From assembly GCA_011009095.1 (NCBI GenBank), contig VTPC01089669.1, forward strand, positions 372,001 through 436,000: DNA of 64,000 nt, written 5' to 3'. The notes under the pieces are model-generated. The model ran no database searches and was not told the origin of the DNA. It was given only the letters and a program-made list of their open reading frames with translations. This document shows, in pieces, positions 10,808-24,200 of this stretch. The stretch comes from Ignelater luminosus. Its lineage: Eukaryota > Arthropoda > Insecta > Coleoptera > Elateridae. The first letter of the stretch is position 1; each line of letters opens with the position of its first letter. The translations under genes were made by a program, and so were the position numbers.

Positions 10808-11013
10808 CTAAAATAGAAATACAAAAATAAATTACTTAAATGAGAATATTCTTAATAATATGTATACCTACTTCCAACTTCAATTTTATGTTCATTATCA
10901 ATGTGAATGATAATTCGAATTTGAGAATACAATGAAAAAATTCGTTTGGATAAAAATTGCATTAACATTATCCAGTCAATGCAACAGAGAATTCTCTGCA
11001 AAAAACTGTGAGA
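10511..11013. repeat. 102-bp perfect-looking inverted repeat, one arm in ORF1
   Basis: Arm 10,511-10,612 lies inside the Myb-like coding exon. Arm 10,912-11,013 is its reverse complement and lies just upstream of that gene. Both are 102 bp and I found no mismatch by eye; the loop is 299 bp. The upstream arm therefore presents ORF1 coding sequence in antisense. Confidence 0.9.
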
Positions 11014-11239
11014 ATTGAATTATTTTCTAAATAGAATATTCATATAAAAACCCAAAAAAGTATAAATCAATCATAGATATTTAACTTTTTATTTTTGAAA
11101 CTGACAAATAGATACCAATGAAATTTCCAGATTTCTTCTTTTATTATGGAATATAAAGCTATTATTATATTATCGAAAGCCGGAAACCGGGTAAAAGGTG
11201 TAGATTTTATTTAATTTTTTTTTTGAGATAAAGGTACAT

Positions 11240-11390
11240 ATAAACGTCAAATAGACGGTACCGAGACGGTACCGAGACGTCTTAAAAATTACGTTTTTAT
11301 TTCGTCCCAACACTTACGTGTTTAAAACGCCAGTTTTTGGGCTTACGACGTCGACAACCAAAATTACTTACCGTCGACGTCAATATAACG
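11240..11390. promoter_or_regulatory. Right subterminal ACGT array of the transposon
   Basis: Seven or so ACGT words plus a tandem GAGACGGTACC doublet (around 11,258-11,280) precede the right inverted repeat. This mirrors the left array and is probably a protein-binding array. Confidence 0.55.
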
Positions 11391-11408
11391 TGTGTCTGCT
11401 ATGTGGGA

Positions 11409-12452
11409 TAATCTTTTGTTTGCTACAGACTTAAAGCTACTATAGAAGACGCTATACTAAATAAAACAGTATTATTACACACCCGTGCCTAGAGATGGAC
11501 GATTATCAGTTTTAATAATAATCTATTAATCAAATTAATCAAATAATCGATTTTTTAATGATAAACTTTCAATTAATCGATTTTCCGATTGATCGATCAC
11601 TATTCACAGCCCTACGTGTCCCATGGTGCTGCTGTAGTAAAACCTATCGTACAGGCGGTTCCGCTTGTTGCTAGCATTGACATAAAAGTTATTATATCAA
11701 TGGTTGCCAGGAGGTTAGGTACATGCACCCAGCTGTGTAAAACAGTGTAGCGTACGATCGATAGCAAGTTTTGTCCAGGGGAGTGCAAAATATTAATAAA
11801 GACTAAGATAACCCTGGCCTAAAAGCTTAAGATTACATGTAACGGGAAAATGCCCAAAAGTATGCACGAGTCCCGTCAAGACCAATGGCTGATGTTAAAT
11901 CCCGTAGCTCATGCCGCAGATGGGGTGGATTCTCAAATGAACTTACCTAAGCACACACAAAGAAAAGCTCACCGATTTCCAAAACTCTTACTAGACTGAT
12001 AGATGTTCACAAAAGAGGGCGCCAGCAGTCGTAGATTGAAGGGTTCGGATGGTCGGTCACGCGCTGCTCGTGAATCCGACACCCTGTATATAGGTTTCTT
12101 ACGAAACCTCACTCTGTGTATAACTTACCTCCTGGAAGCTTTATTAAAATTCGCTCTAACGTTTCACAATCGAGACTCAACACAAAATAAAAACTATATA
12201 AACACGTGATTTGTCTTAAATAATTTTGCCGAGAAGTCCTCTGAAGGCTTCCTTCTTTTAAAATAATCAAAAAAAGAAATACAAATTAGTATTAACTTTT
12301 CTCTTGAACAAAGGTATGTAAACTTTAAGTGAAATTTAGAATAAGCACCACCGTGCTTTTTAATAGCCAAAGAAAAAAAAACAAAATTAACGCTGCTTCG
12401 TCTGGACCAGGGATCCACTTACAAAAAAAAACAAAATACAAATAATAGACCT
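11409..12452. other. Gene-poor flank with one ACACCCTGTATA end
   Basis: No coding sequence is recognised. ATCGATT-rich palindromic text (11,510-11,610) looks like a small AT-rich mobile element. GACACCCTGTATATAGG at 12,078 is an element end of the kind listed elsewhere in this window. Confidence 0.4.
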
Positions 12453-12552
12453 NNNNNNNNNNNNNNNNNNNNNNNNNNNNNNNNNNNNNNNNNNNNNNNN
12501 NNNNNNNNNNNNNNNNNNNNNNNNNNNNNNNNNNNNNNNNNNNNNNNNNNNN
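12453..12552. other. Assembly gap of exactly 100 N
   Basis: A run of 100 N. The 28 bases before it and the 28 after it are identical (ending AATACAAATAATAGACCT), so the two contigs may in fact overlap and the gap may be artificial. Any reading frame across it is meaningless. Confidence 0.98.
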
Positions 12553-15088
12553 AAAAAAACAAAATACAAATAATAGACCTTTCTTGCATTTATTAATAAA
12601 CAATAGTAATAAAAAAAATGAATTAAACACACAAACAAGAATATAAAAATAACACTACAAAAGAATGTCAATAAATAGTGTGAATTAATTTCTTTACTGG
12701 AGAACCAAGTTGATAAAACAATGAGAAAATAAAAATAAAAACAAGTTATTACCATAAACAAAAAGAAATAATTCTGTTACGTTAAAATTTCAAAATATGA
12801 AACAAAAGATCAAAATTCAAGTATTAAATTAATTTAACCAAGATAATCTTGACAATGAATTTTTAAGTAGCAACAAATGAACTTTATATCTAATAACAAA
12901 GAAACGGTAGCCAAAAGTTATTAATTATGTGGCAGCAATTCAAAAAACACCAGCTAAAATTACCTGGGAACGTTCCTGTTACAAATTAGTTAAAAATATT
13001 GATCATAAACATAATAATTTTATAAGAGAATGAGAAGTTAATCTTGTCTAAGTAAAGTTTTTGTACGAAATGTTTCACAAATTCAAAGTTCTCCTGGTCT
13101 TTCACCAAGTGAAACAACCATTAAAAACTCAAATAACAAAACAAAATAGGTCTTTCTTACGTATAAATGAAATCTTTCTTCCAGATGGTATGTGCAGGTC
13201 TCTGATTCCCAACGACAGCAGCCCGTCCAGATGATATACGACGCAAAATCTTACAATCGCCGAGCCTCACCAATGTTCAAGAAAACTTAGGTTCCAAGGA
13301 ACAATCACTTTTATTAACGTTAAACAAGAAACACAAGAACAAAATCCAAGTGTTTATACACAAACTTAAAATTGAAACCACTTTGAGTCTCAAATGCTCT
13401 TTGATTTATTTAATCTATTAAATTCACGGAGCTTCCAAGGTGTAATACACACAGTTCGATTCTTCACGGGGCGGGCAGTTTCTGTTCTCAACAGACCATT
13501 AAACGTTGCACCAAAGGGACCAAAATTGTTGCGTTTCTACCCTCTACAAGTTTTATTTCCTGGCAAATACCAGCGTAACTTTAGATGAAGCTGAACCGCT
13601 TCCCACAATAACAACTATTCGAAGTATCACTTTTTGGTAAACAAACCGGTTTTCTTCCGTGAATAACACGACAAAGACCCAACGAAACCCGGATTTCTCG
13701 AGTCCGATCTCTCTTGCTTATACTAAGAGAATCGCTTAACTTGAATTAGGTTTGTAACCATTTAAGGGTTTGTAGAGGCAACGCCGAAAAATATGCCCGC
13801 ACGTCGATTCGAGTACGCAGCTACCAACGTAATCCCTATTCTCTCTGCGCCTCCTGTCACGCAGCTTGCGCTTACCGGAGTGGGGTTGGGAAGCCAGATG
13901 CACGACCTAACAGGTCAAAATGCAAATATTCTTATGAGGCAATAAAAAATTCCACTCCTTAGATTTTCAGCCTGAACCTGACTTAACAGAGGCCGTGTGA
14001 CTCCAGCATTCGCGACTAAGATTCCAGGAATCTTGTATTTACGTCTGGATCTTGATATTGGAAAAATAACAAAAGGCACGTCCGCTGGAGCCCAGAAGTC
14101 GAGACCACAAAGTTGTCAATTCTTTAAAATAAAATTTTAACAACCATTCGTTTATAGGACGGAACAATTTAAATATTACGCGTCAGAAAAACAAATATCT
14201 GAACGAAATCGAAAGACAGGGGCGGATTTAGTGCAAATTTTAAAATAACATTACATACAATGACGTACTTCGGAAATCCTCTTCGGCTTCAAACCAGCCA
14301 TGGACCTCCCCTCACCTCGGACTGCTTACCGGGCATGGGGTTACCCAGGGTTACCAGTTACCAGCTCGGGTCCAATATTTGCCAAACCGATGGGGACCTT
14401 GCACATCCCTCCCGACACTCATGGCGTAGAGTATTATGTAGTTTTGGTGTTTTGTAACAAATGTGTGATTGAAGACTGTTTAACTTTTGTTGTAATCATT
14501 TTCAAACCAGTAAGAAGTAAACGCTCCCTTTTATACATGCGGTTTTTTAATCGTATGTCGGATCACGACAAATACGTACGATTTTGAAGTGCAAAATTGC
14601 ACTCCGCATTGTGTCGTCAAGAAAGTAATAACGACTTCGGTGATACCCAAACATTCGTACGATAGTTTACAACGAACTGATTGTCATTTGCCTCTTGTTT
14701 TGCAATCAAACTATTGTCACTACATGTAATCGTATGTTTGCATAAATGCATTCATGGATATCAATGTATTTTTAAAACGTATGTTGCATTACGTTACGAA
14801 AGTGCATACGGCAGTTTCTTCAGTACGCTCCGACAGTTTTGCGTACCACATTGCATAAAAGGCTCCCTTTCAAGACGTACGATATTTCTCATAATCCAAC
14901 ACATGATTAAAAAACATATGAGTAAAAAGAAGTCAATGCTGACTATTTAACAGCCTTGGAAAAAATTATTCTTCAGGGATGGAGACGAGTGGACGCCCAT
15001 GAAGAGAAGTGCTCCACAGTAAACACTTTCCATTGACCATTTTCTACTATATTTAATGGTAAAATATAGACTAGGGCCAGGGTTCTTT
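12553..15088. other. No gene recognised; GC-richer patches
   Basis: 13,180-14,480 is noticeably richer in G+C and CpG than its surroundings, a contrast often seen for retrotransposon or LTR sequence in AT-rich insect genomes. I found no conserved protein motif, paired LTR or tRNA. The short plus-strand frames here do not resemble known proteins. Confidence 0.4.
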
Positions 15089-15170
15089 AAGGATTAGCTA
15101 TCTTGAGTGTGTCCTTTTTCAGCATCATTAGGAATTGTCAAACACCAAGTGGTCTGTATATCTCAAGAAC
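15089..15170. repeat. Second copy of the 5.92-kb dispersed repeat
   Basis: Shares GGAATTGTCAAACACCAAGT and its flanks with 5,917-6,040. Confidence 0.7.
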
Positions 15171-17532
15171 GTCTTTTCGTTTTTCTTTTTTGGTTTAACT
15201 TTTCTTGTTGTGGCCCCTGTTTCAAGAAGTCATCAAAATTAACTGATTAAATGTGGTTAAGCTTAAGTGTTTCATGTTTGACATACCTTTTGCAATATGA
15301 CTGCATTTCTGCCATCTAAAATTAAAACCTATGTTACACTTTATTTTGATTTTCATTATTCTTAAATCATTTTCTACATTTTCGTTTAAATGTTATTCTA
15401 GTTGGGCAGTTAGCGTATTCGTTTACAAAAACAAGTTTTGTTATTTTTTTGAAAAACAATTTTGACAAGTCAAACATGTTCTTCGTGAAAAGTAAAATTC
15501 TGCTTTGGTGTAGAAAAAGCTTGGTTTGAAGCAACTGTGCAGCTTGTATATCACCGTGGATGGATTTTGTGCCGTTGAATCTTTGTTATTCCTTTAGTTA
15601 CTGTTGGATTGGTAAATTAGTATAGAATAACTAATGCAAGTACTGCATATGCAGGATTTATTAGACCAAGTACACATTGGGCCAATTTCGATCTAAAGAT
15701 GAATTTCCATAATCATTCCTATAGGAATCTTTAGCATACCTTTTTTTCCATTATTCTAGGCCTCGTCCTCCTTTTGTCTTCCTCCTTTTTACTTTTCTTC
15801 ATGGTTCATTGATTTTACTTTACTAGGTATTTATGCGTATAGACTTCAATTATATGGACACAATCATTGTTTTATAACACCTCGACGCGACTGGTAAAAG
15901 CTCTTGGAATTTAGAACTTGCCTGTTTTTAGAATGAAGAAGCTCCAGCACCAACAGATTAGGTGAATAATAAAGGTTGTGTTTATTGTTGTGATTTAGTT
16001 TAAATTTGATAGTTTCCTGATGCAATTTTTATTATCTGAATTTAAGGTTTAAAAATTTGACATTTGGAATACTCGATTTTATATAAAAATTAAGATTTCA
16101 TTATTTGTTACAATAATAATTATAATCGCAAAAGATTTTAGGGAATTCTATTATTTAACTTATAATTTAATTATAATTTGTTGGGGAACCGCCCAAGATG
16201 GTATGTGCATTTCTAATAACTTAAAACAAAATAAACAGATACTTTGTGTGATTATAAGCGCTTATAAGACCAACACTAGTGCTCAATTAGATTCTTCATA
16301 AATACTACTGCTTGACACTAAATAAGTCAGTACAAATCTTGCAAAGCATCCTTTTAATTGTTAACTGATTTGCTAACTTATTAGTATTCGTATTATTATT
16401 ATTCTTTTTTTAAGAACTCCTTCTGTCAGTTAGCCTTATCAGATGTCAAGTGTTACATACCCCTTGGTTGTATTACCAATACCTGTGTTAAATTAAATAT
16501 CAATTTATTTTTTTTACATAAGTAGTTGTTTTAGTTCCCTGAACTGTACACGTTCAATTGGATTGTTGAATGTTCAGATACTTTAGGCCAGCTGAGGTGC
16601 CCTTTGTTATTTTTTCCTTTCAGTCTTTTAGCATAGCTCGCATCCATTGGACCCCGCCCACTGGCTGAGTTTGGCTGGACAATCATATATCACTTTCAAT
16701 GACCGACATTTTGAATTAAAGGTTGTACCTAGTAATTGAGTTGCTAGATTTTAAACTTTTATTGCATTTTCAAATATTACACTAAATTTTACCTACTTGG
16801 GATATTTCTTGTGTTTTATTAACAAGATAAAATCTAGTACTGTATTAGAATGAATAGCATTTGAAATCCAAAAATCGCTTCTTCTGTCAAACTGGTTCAG
16901 TGAGAGTTTGCTAGGTTTTGACAAAGAAACAGCAAATCTTGTCATTTTATAAAACAGCAAATTTTACTATCTGGCTGCAACATAGTCAGTACAATTAGTA
17001 TACAATCTATTAAGCCATCAATTAAAATAAACATCTACTAACTTCCATGGCAACCATTAGCAATCTTCATTTAAAGCTAAAGAATTGCATAAGACTATCT
17101 TCATTTTTTAATAACAAATTTATAACTCCACTAGGAATCAAAAGTTTAAGGGTCATTCAAGGTTCAAAATACAGTGATAGATTAAATTCAGTTATTTTCT
17201 TTTAGATCTCATATTTTTAAAAAGCATGCAGAAATAAAAAGGAGAATTAAAAGTCCCTCAAAACATTTATTTCTTTTACGTTTTTTCAGGCACTATGGTA
17301 ACATATTGTACTTTTATACACAGTATCACAGAATGAACTATTTTACAGCCTTTATATAACACATTATTAATAAAAATATTTTTTAAAATGTATATTACGA
17401 CACATTTTGATTCTCTTCATCCTTCTTTTCTATATAAATTACGTCTCGTCAGGTATTAACAACTATTGTTTCAACTACCTAGAGAATCATACTATATATA
17501 TATATATCTTATATAAAAATTTGGATATAAAC
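15171..17532. other. Intergenic, nothing recognised
   Basis: AT-rich sequence downstream of the SZT2 gene. No coding motif, RNA gene or clear repeat pair is visible to me. Confidence 0.5.
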
Positions 17533-17632
17533 CAGAGATGGGTAACCAGTGCACCTGGGGAAAATTGGCCCATATAACGCCATATAACACACATTCAACC
17601 AGGCCCAAATTGAACTCTGGTTGCCCATCACT
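17533..17632. mobile_element. Tiny hAT-type MITE
   Basis: The ends CAGAGATGGGTAACCAG and CTCTGGTTGCCCATCACT are imperfect inverted repeats about 100 bp apart, and the 8-bp flanks ATATAAAC and AATTAAAC match at six positions. CAGxGATGGG(C/T)AACC ends and 8-bp duplications are typical of non-autonomous hAT elements. Confidence 0.6.
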
Positions 17633-18212
17633 AATTAAACAAAAAGCAAATAGCTGTTTTATAAAATACAAATCAACAAAAAATATATTTAAACTATAAT
17701 CACGTATCAACACTTAAAAACTAGATTTTGAGCAAATTATATATTCTGAAGACATAAAGATTTTAATATGACAAAAACAGATATACTTAAAACAATGAAA
17801 TAAATTTCTAGAAAATTATTAGGGCACTCTGGCAGTGTTTGGCATGCAAGTCTTATGAATAAATTGGCTAAACCCTGCTACGGTGCCAACAATGTCATAT
17901 AATGTGGAAATAACAAAAGAACTAAAAAAATAAAATCTTAAAGAAATAACATGTTGACTTCTATTATCTTAATATTAAAAGTCAAAATTGTCCTTCAACA
18001 GATCGATATTTTAATTATTAGTTTTTGCTTAATTGTCTTCCTACTATTAAGCCAACATGTTTTGAAAAATAAGACATTAAATAACAAATGAATTAATTAG
18101 ATGACTGTTTTTAAAAACTATACTAAGCAATCATTAAAATAGCTAACTCTTTCAAAAGAACATTATAAAACCTATATTCAAGAAGTGGTTAAACAGACTA
18201 GACATGATTTAT

Positions 18213-21200
18213 TTATATTAACCCAGTCCAAATATAGAAACATATGCAATTGATGAACCCATCCAATAGTGCTTTCCTATCAGCCATGCATATATCCGAA
18301 TCTTTATATTTATGAGAGGCACGATAAACAGCATACAAATCCTAAAATGAAAACATGTAAAAATCATAGAATCATAATAGCAGGGGCAGATTAAGCAGTG
18401 TTTTCAAAGAAGGCACTAGTCAAAACGTTATTATTCTTGTGCAAATTAATTCCAATGAATTTTTTTCAGGATTTAGTTCTACTGGAAACATTATTAAATC
18501 TGTCACTGTTCAATAGCAATAATAAGGTCTCTTATTTCAGGCTTTTATTGATCTAGAGTGTAAAGATTTATTAGCCCAACCATACAGCAACACAATGCAT
18601 CTCGATACATTTTATTCAAACAAATTATGCACATTCCAGCCTTCTGATTAGGTAATCTTAAATTTTTAAAAGAAAAAGAGAAAGCTTACACCACGCGATG
18701 TGTGTAAATCCATAGACAGCAACATAAATGCACCATCGTATCTAGGATGAAGTATAACATAATGTTGAATGTTACCATCAGGTGATATAAAAGTTCTATT
18801 TTGGTCATTGTACTTAATAAGCAACAACTTTGCTAAACCCTGATACCAACTTAAAGGTTGATTAAGAAGAGAACTCAAATTCGGATGAATATCACATAAA
18901 TTTTCTAATTTTGCAAGATTCTTGAGTTCCATGAATTCTGCATATGTTAAATGATTTAACTCTTGATGTGAGACTAGTTTATTCCAAAGTAAATGTGTGC
19001 GACAATCAACCATTCCTAGAAGAAAATTAACAATTTAATTCTAGATTAAAAACATTGAATTTGAATTGATTTTATGGATCTTTTTAATTAAAGATCAGGC
19101 TATTTAATTTATTAAACAAATAGTTTAATCTTCAATTAGAAAGTTAGTAAAACTAAGTATAAATAATGAAAAGCAGTACCTTGAGCAACCATATCTCGAA
19201 TTTTTTTTCTTGCAATGGTAGCACGATCTAATATCAACTGTTGCATAAGCTGTTCATGGGATGAATAATAACCTAAATAATTGACAGATTCTTGTTTAAT
19301 TTCAACATATGAATGAGACATATTTTGACCACTGCAACTGCGAGTTCTATCTTCTTGTGAATTAATCGTGATTTTTGATTGTTGGGAAATGCTTTCACCT
19401 TTTGAATCATGTGATGTTGTGAATTCTGTAGATTTATCTAATTCAGATTCACTTTCGGAAGGATTGTTACTTTTGGTATTCTCACCTTCCTCAAGATTAC
19501 TCTCTTTTCCATATGTAGATATTGATCGAAATGTCGATGATACTGTTCTAAATTTGCCTAACTTTCTATCAACTTCTGTTTTTGGATAGATTTCTCTGTT
19601 AGGAAAAATAAACAATTTCTATTACAAACTTAACAACTAATGCAACTGCACAGTTTATCTTATGCAATATTGTGTCTACATAGGTGCATGCAAAGCATTA
19701 CAATGCTATCACAGTAATTATCCTATTATTATAAAAAATTCTTTTTATTTAGATAATCAGTATTGGACCAGAGAAAGAAAGCCCACCAAATGAATTCATA
19801 AAGCATGAGGACACTAATACTTATATATATATGTATATAAATGTAAGTTAGTTTTAAAGGAAGTCTAATTAATTACCTGCGAGAAGTAAGAATTAAATAA
19901 TATTTAAGCTGTAAAACAGATTCCCATGGTTCATAAGGACCGTACATGCGACATACTACAAGTGTAATATCGAAATCATCTGTATGTTGGCAATCTTGAG
20001 AATCTTTATAAAACATTTGTGGTGTACTTGCAACTTGTACTAATACATATTCAGTATCTTCGGTATCATCTCCATGCATACTAAATACATCCATTCCATA
20101 TTGATCCACATTACTGAGAAGATAATCATATAACTGCTTTCCTTCAGTTAGAAGATCTTTAATTGTGATTGTTTCTATAATAATTTCAAGTTAATATAAA
20201 TAATTTTTTTACGTGGGTCCACAAACCTTCATGAACTAGATTTCGAGCAAAATTTGGCGCTTTATTATAATATTTCATAAAATCATCCAAGAAATGAGTT
20301 AAATGATATCCTTCACATACTTTACCCCCACTGGAAGCGTTTGATATATAATTATGGATGCAACGCAAATGGAAATCATATGTAAAAGAATGTAGATGCA
20401 TAGCTACTTTTATTCTGTCACATTCATCGAGAAAACTTAATGTAAACTAAAATAAGAAAAGATAAACAACTGCTTCATAATTTTAGTAATAAAGGAAAAT
20501 TACTTGATTAATAGAGGTCCGTGAATTGGTAGACTGTAGTCTACTACATTCGATAGCATGTAGTTTTGTTATTAAAAATGGTTCATTTAAGTGAATTGTA
20601 AAAATAAGTATTCCTCCTAACATAGCTTTTTGAACATAACATATTGAATTGTAAGAAGTTTTCTCAGTTTTGGCAAGTCTAAAACAACATTAATTTAGAT
20701 TGTTGTGATTATTACAATAAACTGACTGCATACCCATGTTTTTTATGAGTATTTTCAATCTGTAGTGGTATAAATCCTAATGTTTGAAGATAACGTTTAT
20801 ATTCAGAAATAAAACCATAACATAAATTACTGTGCCAATTTTCCAATTCTTCTGTCGATGTATATCTTCTACCTTGTATGAAATTATGGCTTATGCTAAC
20901 AATTGGAGGTGGGCTAAGTGAATGATCCCTTGTTGATGCCGATTGAATACGCCATCTATAACATACTTTTTAATTTAAAAACTAAAAAGAGTGTAAAAAC
21001 ATTATACCTTGACAAGAATAACAGAGGAGTATGACAAAAATGAATAATACGCGAATTCTGTTTTAGAATCTGAATTTGCACTGAAGTACATGTACTTGTT
21101 CTTGATTGCCACATTGAATGCAACTTTTTAAGTTCATCTAGAACATTATAAACTTCTATTTAAAGATTCTCAATAACCAAAAATATCTTACCTTTGTGTC

Positions 21201-24200
21201 TTTTATCGCTTCTTTTCAATTCTTGCATTTCAACAGTAAAAACAACCACAGGATCATTATGGCATGGTTGTATAGTACGATATGTATCCCTAAATACTTC
21301 CAGCATGGCCATGGGTTGGTTACCTGCTCCTGTTGGTGGTGGTCGTCGAGTGCGATCTCTCGGAAACTTCATCATATATTCAAGATCGCTGATATAATTC
21401 AAATAGGGATTATTTGATGTCAACTGAAATTGTAAAATATAAAAACTTGAGGGAAATCAGGAGTTTTAGTGAAGCATACCAAATTATTTCGAGCTATTGC
21501 TTGGTTGTAAAAAATACCCAATTTTTGTGCCGTTACTGAATTCAAGACACTTGCACGAACACTTAACCACAATCCAATATTTGATGCTAATTCGACTAAT
21601 TTATCTACATTATCTTTTGACCAATTATATGTATACAGAATCACCTGAAATTTGCACATTTGTTAATAATTAATGAATACAATATTTAAGAGCCAATAAG
21701 AAAATTCTAGATTTTATCAGTGAACTAATGAGGTTTGATTTGAATGTCTACCACAATATCACAAACGCAAAGCTGAACATTAACTCTTAATGTCCTCGAG
21801 TTAGTACCCATTTGCATCATGATATTTTGCTAGGCAACCAGTTCTCGTGCATACCTTTCAATTTATTCAAATAAATTGCAATACTTTCTTAGTATGGATA
21901 TTGCCTTACTGTTTATGTAACTTTAATACAAGCACCCCTAAGTATGTTGTAACAACAGTCTGTATACAGTTTAGCAAGCTTCAACTCATCTCTTTGTTAT
22001 TTTTAGAATTTGCAAGATGTAGAATATTTTGCTTATTTGAAAAGATACAAAGAAAGTGCAACAGATATTTTTACATCTGTATTTCGCATTCAGCGGTGAT
22101 CAGCGAGTTAACTTCAAAGTAGGCCCAGACCATTTGATTGGTTTAAATTGTTAAATTATAAAAAAAGTAACTAATCAAGCGGTCCCGGTCTACTCTAGAA
22201 TTAGCTCATTGACTGTCACTGTTTGCATCCAGAATTGACTGACCTACTGGAATTTTCATTTTATTCCATACTTATCCAAGTTACAGCTTACAACTAAATC
22301 TTTTTAAATGAGAATCACAGTTGGCCATGACTTCTTTAACAGGGTTCTCCCTCTGAGAGTGATGCAAAATTCCCTTACTTTTCCATGGTTTTCCTGACTT
22401 GCTGTTTTCTTCCAAATACCTTTTTGAGGTTATCAACACTAATCAACAACCATTTTGTATAAGATACGTTATATATCGGTGCTTGACACACAACAAATGA
22501 GTAGAACAAAATTTTTGTGGAAAGACTAACTGAGTTGCAATGACTTTGTGAACATGTGGGTTTTCTAGTATGTGAATTTTTACATAAAATATATGGTTCT
22601 TCGACATTCATTAAATGACCGATTCATCACACATCACATAAACCCAAATTGAGAATATTTGTATATTCATTCTCACATGGCAACCTGACATTGAAATCAA
22701 TGCAGCATGCCATGTGCAATCAAAATGTGAATCATCAACTGAGACATGTTCGATAAGTTTATCTAGGAAATTATTGCCATGGATATAACTGTTTTCTACC
22801 ATTTTTTCAATGGCATGACTGTAACAGTGAGCCTCACTCAGCAATCACAGTAGAGGGGCAAATTCGCAGGCCATTGTCACTTCGAAATTCTTATTCTTTT
22901 TTAATTTTTTAATAATCTGTCCAATGTGATCGATTACTTTTAAAAAAAATACTTCATGGACACTAAGACACAGCTCAGACCAGGGCTAGATTAAGACAAA
23001 AGTGAATTAAATTTTTCAGTTTTTTTCATTTGAAGAAAATCAGACATTCAAATTTTGCCTTTGCTACATGAATCATGAAATTGTGCAACTTCTTTCTGAT
23101 TAGACCAAAGCTGTAACTCTTCAAGTAAAGTAGATCCCTGTGTTAAAAAAAGAATTACAAATGAACACCCTGTACACAGAATCACAGAAAGCTGGCACAG
23201 AACGGTGCCTATTCCCTTAGGCTTTAGCCTATTGGATACTATGGCCCTGGCTTCGACAGCTCAACCAGACTGATGGTTCGTAATCAACCAAAATGTCAAA
23301 TGCATGTAGATGAATAACATCCCACTCCATTGAGCATCAAACGTCAGTTCAATTGTCCATAATTGACCTGTTTGAGAGTACAAATTGGTTTGAAAATTGA
23401 TTGCTGTGGTTGACATGGATGTTATGTCTATGGTCCTTAGATGAGATGGTTGTCTTTATATGCCAGACAGCTGGTAATAATTTGACATCTTAAGAATGCC
23501 AACACATGTTGCCGATTGGTAAAATAAGCTATAATTTTGGCATTCTTCGCTACATCACAATATCAAATTTCAGCATATAAGACAACTGTATCATCTAAAG
23601 ACCGTGGGTTACGTCTGGTTATGTTAAAATTCCAAAGATATAAAATAAAGATAAACATATGAAAGGATAGAAAAATGAATCTAACTATAATGTAGCGCGT
23701 ATTTTTTGCATTTATTCGTCTATTTGCTGCCTATTAAAAAAACAATGACATGAAATAAAAGATATGCACTTTTCAAATTTATGTACTTTTTTACTTAAAG
23801 GAATATGTACTTGCATTAAAAATATATACCAGTTCTGAGCCCTGATGTTATCAAAAAAAAAGAACATCAGGAAAAGACAACTTTCACTCTAGCTGATAAA
23901 TATCACTGTATGTAATATGCTGAGAAAGATAGATCATCACCTAAATTTCCAGCACTGAGTTGGCAGAAACATGATGAAATCCAGAGGATTGGGGAAATTT
24001 AAACTATCCGTATGCCAGTAACATGAATGAATATAGAAAACTGCATTTTTTCCTTCTTTTAATATTTAACAAACCAGAATTGTATTAATAATGAATCGGT
24101 ACTGTCAATTTAAATTTGAAAATAACACTGCTTACATTAAGGAACAGTTTCTGACCTGTCTTTCATAGCATATGATTATTTACAGACATTATGGTAAACA

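Larger units (their letters stand above)
6146..11408. mobile_element. Harbinger-type DNA transposon, about 5.26 kb
   Basis: Left end TCCCACATAGCAGAGACACG (6,146 on) and right end CGTGTGTCTGCTATGTGGGA (to 11,408) are inverted repeats with one mismatch over about 20 bp. The flanks fit either a TA duplication outside TCCCAC or AAT outside ATCCCAC; the usual Harbinger 3-bp TWA is not exact. Both inner ends are crowded with ACGT/GACGTC words. Inside are a spliced DDE transposase (plus), a divergent Myb/SANT-like ORF (minus) and a decayed third ORF (minus). Transposase plus Myb-like pairing is the hallmark of PIF/Harbinger elements. The transposase core and Myb ORF look intact, so the insertion is fairly young. 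Confidence 0.85.

Noticed and set aside
12325..12761. Reading frames of 100 or more residues crossing the N gap
   Set aside because: They contain a run of about 34 unknown residues from the gap and low-complexity AT-rich sequence on both sides.
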